This document shows, in pieces, positions 58,572-64,000 of a stretch of 64,000 nt of DNA; positions within the stretch are counted from its first letter, which is position 1; each line of letters starts with the position of its first letter. A program made the position numbers and the translations under genes. The stretch comes from Bacillus sp. AZ43. Lineage in GTDB: Bacteria > Actinomycetota > Actinomycetes > Mycobacteriales > Geodermatophilaceae. The notes beneath the pieces are model-generated. The model saw nothing but the letters and a program-made list of their open reading frames with translations, was not told where the DNA came from and searched no databases. Location of the stretch: NCBI GenBank assembly GCA_004570425.1, contig SPQJ01000007.1:1-64000 (forward strand), written 5' to 3'.

Positions 58572-58791
58572 CGCTTCCTCCGCTCTCTCAGCTGACCGAC
58601 CGCCGGATCGTCACACGCCCTCATGACACGGCTGCCGGCTCGAGCGTCACCCCAGCAGGCCGACGTCTGGAGCCGGCGTCACCCCGACCCCTCCGACCTG
58701 ACACACCTCATGCATCACGGCCCGGACCGCCGCTTGTCGATGCGCCGCGGCGCCGGAGCGTGGCAGAGGTGCTCGCGATTGTCGGGTCGTG

Positions 58792-61700
58792 ATGACGCTG
58801 CACAAGCTCACCGCGGGGGACGGATACACGTATCTGACCCGCCAGGTGGCTGCGCACGACGCCACGACCCGCGGGTTCGACAACCTGGGCGACTACTACA
58901 GCGAGAAGGGCGAGGCTCCGGGCGTCTGGATGGGACGCGGGCTTGCCGCCGTGCCCGATTTTACGGTCGGTGACCGGGTCACCGAGGCGCAGATGGTCGC
59001 GCTGTTCGGGGAAGGGCGACACCCCAATGCCGACCAGATCGAGCGCGATGCACAGCTTGCTGGGAAGACCCCCCAGCAGGTCGATCAGGCCAGCCGCCTG
59101 GGCGCGCCCTACCGGATTCACGAGCAGGCCAACGTGTTCCACCGCCGCTCGGCAGGGGCGTTCCGCGACCACAACACCGCGCTCGGCCTGCCCGCCGACA
59201 CCCCCGTGCCGGCCGAGGAACGAGCCCGCATCCGCACCGAGCTGGCCTCGACGATGTTCGTCGAGACCTACGGGCGTCCGCCGGCCGACGCCCGCGAACT
59301 CTCCGGTCATCTGGCCCGCATCTCCCGGCAGGCCACCACCGCGGTCGCCGGGTACGACCTGACGTTCAGCCCGGTCAAGAGCGTCTCCACGCTGTGGGCG
59401 ATCGCCCCGCCAGAGGTCGCAGCCGTCATCGAGCAGGCGCACGCCGACGCGGTGGCAGACACCCTGACCTGGTTGGAGGACCACGCCGCCTACACCCGCA
59501 CGGGCCGCAACGGTGTGGCGCAGGTGGAGGTACGCGGGCTGATCGCGGCGGCGTTCACCCATCGCGACTCACGGGCCGGCGACCCGGATCTGCACACCCA
59601 CGTGGCCGTCAGCAACAAGGTGCAGACCCGCGACGGGCGGTGGCTAGCGCTCGACGGTCGGCTGCTCTACAAGAACAACGTCACCGCCTCCGAGCGGTAC
59701 AACACCCGCCTGCAGGCTCTGCTCACCGAGCGGCTCGGCGTCCGCTTCGCCGACCGTCCCGGCGCCGACCCAAGCAAGCGCCCGGTGCGCGAGATCGTCG
59801 GCGTCGATGGCGAGCTGCCCAGCCTCTGGTCGTCGCGGCGGGCGTCGATCGATAGCCGCCGCGCGGAGCTGTCGGCGCAGTTCCAGGCCGACCACGGGCG
59901 ACCGCCGACGCCGAAGGAGGCCGTGTCCCTGGCGCAGCGGGCCAACCTCGAGACCCGGCAGCGTAAGCACCAGCCCCGCTCCTACGCCGAGCAGCGCGCC
60001 GCCTGGCGCACCGAGGCGCTGGCGGTGCTGGGCGGCGAGAGCGGCCTGCGCGACTACCTCCGGGGTGCACTCGCCCCCCGCCGCGGACCCGAGGCGAAGC
60101 GCCCGACGCGCAGATGGATCGACCAGACCGCCCAGCACGTGCTGTCGGCGGTGCAGAGCTCGCGTGCGACCTGGCAGGTCAACCACGTCCGCGCCGAGGC
60201 CGAGCGGCAGGCTCGCGCCGCCGCGATCCGGCTGACCGACCTCGACGGAGCCACCGACGCCGTCGTCGAGAGAGCGCTGTCCCTGTCGACGCCGTTGGGC
60301 AGCCGTGAGCCGGTGGCCGAGCCAGCCGCGCTACGCCGCTCGGACGGCAGCTCCGTCTACACCGTGGCCGGTTCGGCGCTGTACACCTCGACCGAGATCC
60401 TCGCCGCCGAGCGCGCCATCCTCGCCGCGGCCGGACGCCGTGACGGACGCGTGGTGCCGGCTGCGGCCGTCGACGTCGCACTGCTGGAGTCCACCGCCAA
60501 CCGGATCGAGCTCAACCCCGGCCAGGTGCAGCTGGTCCGCCAGCTGGCCACCTCCGGCACCCGGGTGCAACTGGCACTGGCCCCGGCAGGCACCGGGAAG
60601 ACCACCGCCCTGCGTGCGCTGTCCGCGGCATGGCGGGCCGACGGTGGCAACGTCGTCGGCCTTGCTCCCTCGGCAGCTGCGGCGGCGGCGCTGGGTGAGG
60701 AGGTCGGCACCGACACCGACACTCTCGCCAAGCTGATCCACGCACTATCCACCGGCAACGCCGTCCCGCCCTGGGTCAAGCGCATCGGCCCGGACAGCCT
60801 CGTGGTCGTCGACGAAGCGGGCATGGCCAGCACCCTCGACCTGGCCCGGGCGATCGCGTTCATCACCGAGGCCGGCGGGTCGGTCCGGCTGATCGGCGAC
60901 GACCAGCAGCTGGCGGCGATCGGCGCCGGCGGAGTGCTGCGCGACATCGCCGCCGCTCACGGTGCGGTCACCCTCTCGCAGGTCCTGCGCTTCACCGACC
61001 CCGATACCGGTGCTCCTGACCACGCCGAGGGCGCCGCGTCCCTGGCGTTGCGCGACGGCGACCCGGCCGCCCTCGCCTACTACATCGATCACGGACGCGT
61101 GCATGTCGGGGACCTGGCCACGGTGACCGACGACGCCTACACCGCCTGGTCGAACGACCGCGCCGCCGGGCGCGACGCCATCATGCTGGCGCCCACCCGC
61201 GAGCTGGTCGCCGAACTGAACACCCGCGCCCGCCGCGACCGCCTCGCCCAGCAGAACGGCGCGATCGGTCCCCAGGTCACCCTCGCCGACGCTTCGCAGG
61301 CCTCCGCCGGCGATGCGGTCATCACCCGCCGCAACGAGCGCACCCTCCCGATCGGCGCCACCGACTGGGTCAAGAACGGCGACCGGTTCACGGTCACCGC
61401 CGTCCGCGACACCGGCGCCCTCGACGTCGTCCACCAGCGCACCGGACGGCGCCTCACCCTGCCCGCCGACTACGTCAGCGACCACGTCAGCCTGGGCTAC
61501 GCCACCACCGTGCACGGCGCGCAAGGCCTCACCGCCGACACCTGCTACACCGTCGCAACCGGCGAAGAGTCGCGCCAACTGCTCTACGTCGCCCTGACCC
61601 GCGGCCGACACGCCAACCACCTCTTCCTCACCACCGCCAGCGACGGCGACCCGCACAGCGTGATCACCCGCGACGCGCTGCTGCCGCCCACCGCCGTCGA

Positions 61701-64000
61701 CGTCTTGACTCGTGTGCTGGCTCGCGACGGCGCCCCGACCTCAGCCACCAGCCAGGCCCGCGAGCTGACCGATCCCGCCGCTCTGCTTGCTTGCGCCGCA
61801 GATCGGTACTACGACGCGCTCAACACCGCCGCGGAGGAGCGCCTGGGCCTAGAGGTGCTCGAGGCCATCGACGCTGCCGCCGACGCCGCGATGCCGGGCC
61901 TGACCACGCAGGCGGCCTACCCCGTCCTGCGCGCGCACCTGGCGCTGTGCGCCGTCTCCGGTCGTGATCCCTCCGACGTCCTCCGGCAGGCCCTGGCCTC
62001 GGATCGACGTCTGGACGACGCCCGCGATGTGGCCGCGGTCCTGGACTGGCGTATCGACCCCACCGGACGACACTCACCCGGGACCGGCCCCCTGCCGTGG
62101 CTGCCTGGCCTTCCGAAGACGCTCGGCGACGACCTCGAGTGGGGCCCCTACCTCGCCGACTCCGCCGATCAGGTCAGCTCACCGGCCGTCGATGTCGCCG
62201 CCCGTGCACGCGCCTGGACCCCCACCAGCGCTCCCGCGTGGGCGCTTCCGCTCATCGACCGCGATCCCCAGCTGGTCGCCGATCTCGCCGTCTGGCGCAC
62301 CGCCCACAGCGTTGACGACGCCGACCGCCGTCCCACCGGCCCGGCGCTGCCGCGCGCCGCTGACGCCCGGGCCCAGCGGGCGCTTGACGACCGCGTCACG
62401 CGGCTGCTCGGCGACGGGCGCGCGCTCACCGCGCGCTGGGCACCGCTTGTCGACAGCATCGACCCACGCATCGCCGGCGACCCCTACTGGCCGGTCCTGG
62501 CCGAGCGGCTCGCCGCCGCCGACCGCGTCGGCATCGACATCACCGCGCTCGCCCGGGCCGTCGCCGCCGAACGTCCCCTGCCGGACGAGCAGCCCGCCGC
62601 CGCGCTGTGGTGGCGCCTGTGTCGGCACCTCTCCCCCGCCGCGATGACCGCCACCGATTCCTACGTCCCGGAGACGCTGCGCCCGGACTGGACCCCGGTT
62701 CTGGCCAGCGTCCTCGGCTCTGAAGCAGCCGAGCGGGTGGTCGCCGACCCTGCCTGGCCCGCGCTGGTCGCCGCCGTCACCGCTGCCCGCCCCGCCGGTT
62801 GGCAGCCCGACCAGGTGCTGTCCACGGCCCATGACCTGCTGCGCGCCGGTCATCCCGACGACGACCAACTGCGCCCGGATGAGCTGGCCACCGCCCTGGT
62901 GTGGCGGATCCGCGTGCTCACCGACCCAGCGTCCGCCGCACGCGCACACGCGCCGACGCCGCCGATCGACCTCGATCAGCTGCCCACTGCAGACGGAGTA
63001 GCCGCCGACGACTGGCTGGCCGGTCTGGTCGAACCCGACGACACCGAACTTCTCCATGAGGACCTGTACGGGGACGACCCGGCCGGTGACGAACATCATG
63101 TCTCGACACCAACCGACCGCCGGGCCACCAACCCGAGTCACCTAGCCGCAACTGACCGGGCTGACGAAGAGGGAGTTGGCGTTGACCGGGATCGTCTCCT
63201 GGAGCTCAACCAGCAGGCCGCCGACTTCTTCGCCGCTCACTTCCGTGACTCTTGGGCGCCGGCCTACCTGACCGACCGGCTCGGCACCGACCTTGCCGAC
63301 GAGGAGCCGTTCACCCTCGGCTACACACCCGTGGGCTGGACCGCACTGACCAGCCACCTGCGCCGCCTCGGCGCCACCGACGCCGAGATCGTCGCCGCCG
63401 GCCTCGGCAGCTACGCATCCACCGGCCGGGTCATCGACCGCTTCCGCGACCGGCTCGTCTTCGCCATCCGCGATGGCGAAGGGATCCACGGCTGGATCGG
63501 CCGCCGCAACCCCGACCACGACGAGGACGGGACCCCCGCCGGCCCCAAGTACCTCAACACCGCGGAGACCGCGCTGTTCACCAAGGGCCACGAGCTGTAC
63601 GGCCTCACCGAAGGCGCCACCGCGCTGACCGGCGGTGCCGTCCCGGTCCTCGTGGAAGGCCCCCTCGACGCGCTGGCAGTCACCCTCGCCGGCGACGGCG
63701 ACTACGTCGGCATCGCCCCACTGGGCACGGCCTTCACCGACGCACAGGCCGACGCGCTACGCCCATTCATCGGCGGCGGAAAGCCCGGGATCATCGTCGC
63801 CACCGACGCCGACCGGGCTGGACAGCGGGCCGCCCAGCGGATCTTCTGGCAGCTCACCGCCCGTGGTGACGATCCCCGCCACCTCGCCATTCCGACCGGC
63901 AAGGACCCCGCCGAGCTGCTGCAGACGGCCGGCGCCGCCGCTCTGCGTCGGGCCCTTGCGGCCTCCGACAGCCTGGCCAGCGCACTCATCGACGCCCGCG
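58792..64000 (+). CDS. MobF relaxase-helicase TraA with C-terminal primase-like/Toprim domain (3' end outside window)
   Basis: The frame runs from ATG 58792 (or GTG 58789) to the right edge, at least 1,736 codons. TrwC relaxase domain: N-terminal tyrosines in 'GDGYTYLTRQVA', 'GYDLTFSPVKSVSTLWAIAP' and the metal triad 'HRDSRAGDPDLHTHVAVSNK' (about 255-275). Helicase: Walker A 'APAGTGKTTALRAL' (about 597) and 'LVVVDEAGM'. After a linker, residues from about 1,465 resemble the DnaG core ('GVGVDRDRLLELNQQAADFF', 'GWIGRRNPDHD', 'VEGPLDALAVTL', 'IVATDADRAGQRAA'). It nicks oriT, unwinds and transfers DNA in conjugation. The primase-like part could prime complementary-strand synthesis. Confidence 0.88.
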   Translation, partial: MTLHKLTAGDGYTYLTRQVAAHDATTRGFDNLGDYYSEKGEAPGVWMGRGLAAVPDFTVGDRVTEAQMVALFGEGRHPNADQIERDAQLAGKTPQQVDQASRLGAPYRIHEQANVFHRRSAGAFRDHNTALGLPADTPVPAEERARIRTELASTMFVETYGRPPADARELSGHLARISRQATTAVAGYDLTFSPVKSVSTLWAIAPPEVAAVIEQAHADAVADTLTWLEDHAAYTRTGRNGVAQVEVRGLIAAAFTHRDSRAGDPDLHTHVAVSNKVQTRDGRWLALDGRLLYKNNVTASERYNTRLQALLTERLGVRFADRPGADPSKRPVREIVGVDGELPSLWSSRRASIDSRRAELSAQFQADHGRPPTPKEAVSLAQRANLETRQRKHQPRSYAEQRAAWRTEALAVLGGESGLRDYLRGALAPRRGPEAKRPTRRWIDQTAQHVLSAVQSSRATWQVNHVRAEAERQARAAAIRLTDLDGATDAVVERALSLSTPLGSREPVAEPAALRRSDGSSVYTVAGSALYTSTEILAAERAILAAAGRRDGRVVPAAAVDVALLESTANRIELNPGQVQLVRQLATSGTRVQLALAPAGTGKTTALRALSAAWRADGGNVVGLAPSAAAAAALGEEVGTDTDTLAKLIHALSTGNAVPPWVKRIGPDSLVVVDEAGMASTLDLARAIAFITEAGGSVRLIGDDQQLAAIGAGGVLRDIAAAHGAVTLSQVLRFTDPDTGAPDHAEGAASLALRDGDPAALAYYIDHGRVHVGDLATVTDDAYTAWSNDRAAGRDAIMLAPTRELVAELNTRARRDRLAQQNGAIGPQVTLADASQASAGDAVITRRNERTLPIGATDWVKNGDRFTVTAVRDTGALDVVHQRTGRRLTLPADYVSDHVSLGYATTVHGAQGLTADTCYTVATGEESRQLLYVALTRGRHANHLFLTTASDGDPHSVITRDALLPPTAVDVLTRVLARDGAPTSATSQARELTDPAALLACAADRYYDALNTAAEERLGLEVLEAIDAAADAAMPGLTTQAAYPVLRAHLALCAVSGRDPSDVLRQALASDRRLDDARDVAAVLDWRIDPTGRHSPGTGPLPWLPGLPKTLGDDLEWGPYLADSADQVSSPAVDVAARARAWTPTSAPAWALPLIDRDPQLVADLAVWRTAHSVDDADRRPTGPALPRAADARAQRALDDRVTRLLGDGRALTARWAPLVDSIDPRIAGDPYWPVLAERLAAADRVGIDITALARAVAAERPLPDEQPAAALWWRLCRHLSPAAMTATDSYVPETLRPDWTPVLASVLGSEAAERVVADPAWPALVAAVTAARPAGWQPDQVLSTAHDLLRAGHPDDDQLRPDELATALVWRIRVLTDPASAARAHAPTPPIDLDQLPTADGVAADDWLAGLVEPDDTELLHEDLYGDDPAGDEHHVSTPTDRRATNPSHLAATDRADEEGVGVDRDRLLELNQQAADFFAAHFRDSWAPAYLTDRLGTDLADEEPFTLGYTPVGWTALTSHLRRLGATDAEIVAAGLGSYASTGRVIDRFRDRLVFAIRDGEGIHGWIGRRNPDHDEDGTPAGPKYLNTAETALFTKGHELYGLTEGATALTGGAVPVLVEGPLDALAVTLAGDGDYVGIAPLGTAFTDAQADALRPFIGGGKPGIIVATDADRAGQRAAQRIFWQLTARGDDPRHLAIPTGKDPAELLQTAGAAALRRALAASDSLASALIDAR

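Noticed and set aside
58572-58791. oriT upstream of the relaxase gene
   Set aside because: Position is plausible, but I saw no convincing inverted repeat and nick-site pattern to support it.

Overview
The window is very G+C-rich DNA with many GTG starts, actinobacterial c-di-AMP riboswitches, a class E sortase with its usual small partner gene, and actinobacterial IS982, IS3 and IS110 elements. I read it as an accessory island or large plasmid of an actinobacterium. A member of the Geodermatophilaceae is plausible, but I cannot prove it. It ends in a conjugative MobF relaxase gene that runs off the right edge.

Layout. 1-862: the end of a respiratory complex I operon (nuoA, then a cysteine-less NuoB-like protein with a Met/His repeat tail). 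1023-1925: an ArsR-type metal sensor divergent from a cysteine-rich copper-storage protein. 2018-5748: three nested insertion sequences (IS110 inside IS3 inside IS982). 6369-10787: DUF305 proteins, an exported thioredoxin, CcdA and a beta-propeller-like lipoprotein. 11143-17504: cell-wall hydrolases, one behind a c-di-AMP riboswitch, plus a BlaI repressor and a BlaR-like M56 protease. 17663-28508: sortase, a second CcdA, a complete System I cytochrome c maturation operon (ccmABCDEFHI and ccmG), a rhodanese lipoprotein and an Lgt-like enzyme. 29048-36428: methyltransferase, multicopper oxidase, a two-component system, small SHOCT/membrane proteins and several gene remnants. 36547-40121: acetate kinase and phosphoketolase. 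40199-46344: two metal P-type ATPases, a small Met/His protein, CopZ and CsoR. 46608-53684: an SRPBCC-STAS protein, exported thioredoxin, Lnt, a TVP38-type membrane protein, SCO1, a second beta-propeller-like lipoprotein, and an M23 hydrolase behind a second c-di-AMP riboswitch. 54337-57641: MFS transporter, mercuric reductase and MerR. 57516-64000: a double-HTH protein, a coiled-coil protein and the relaxase.

The strongest unexplained structure is a dispersed set of TACTA-N7-TAGTA dyads. They resemble operators of the BlaI/MecI/CopY family, and a blaI-blaR pair lies in the middle of the window. The dyads precede genes for NlpC and M23 wall hydrolases, a CPVC membrane protein, the divergent ccdA/ccm operons, the Lgt-like enzyme, a P-type ATPase, the divergent SRPBCC-STAS and thioredoxin-lnt units, and the SCO1/lipoprotein pair. 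My inference is that one BlaI-type switch coordinates an extracytoplasmic metal/thiol/cytochrome c/lipoprotein programme. Copper handling (storage protein, oxidase, ATPases, CopZ, CsoR, Met-rich repeat proteins) is the shared theme. Decayed copies of the copper-storage gene and of the ccdA-lipoprotein pair show repeated duplication and loss.
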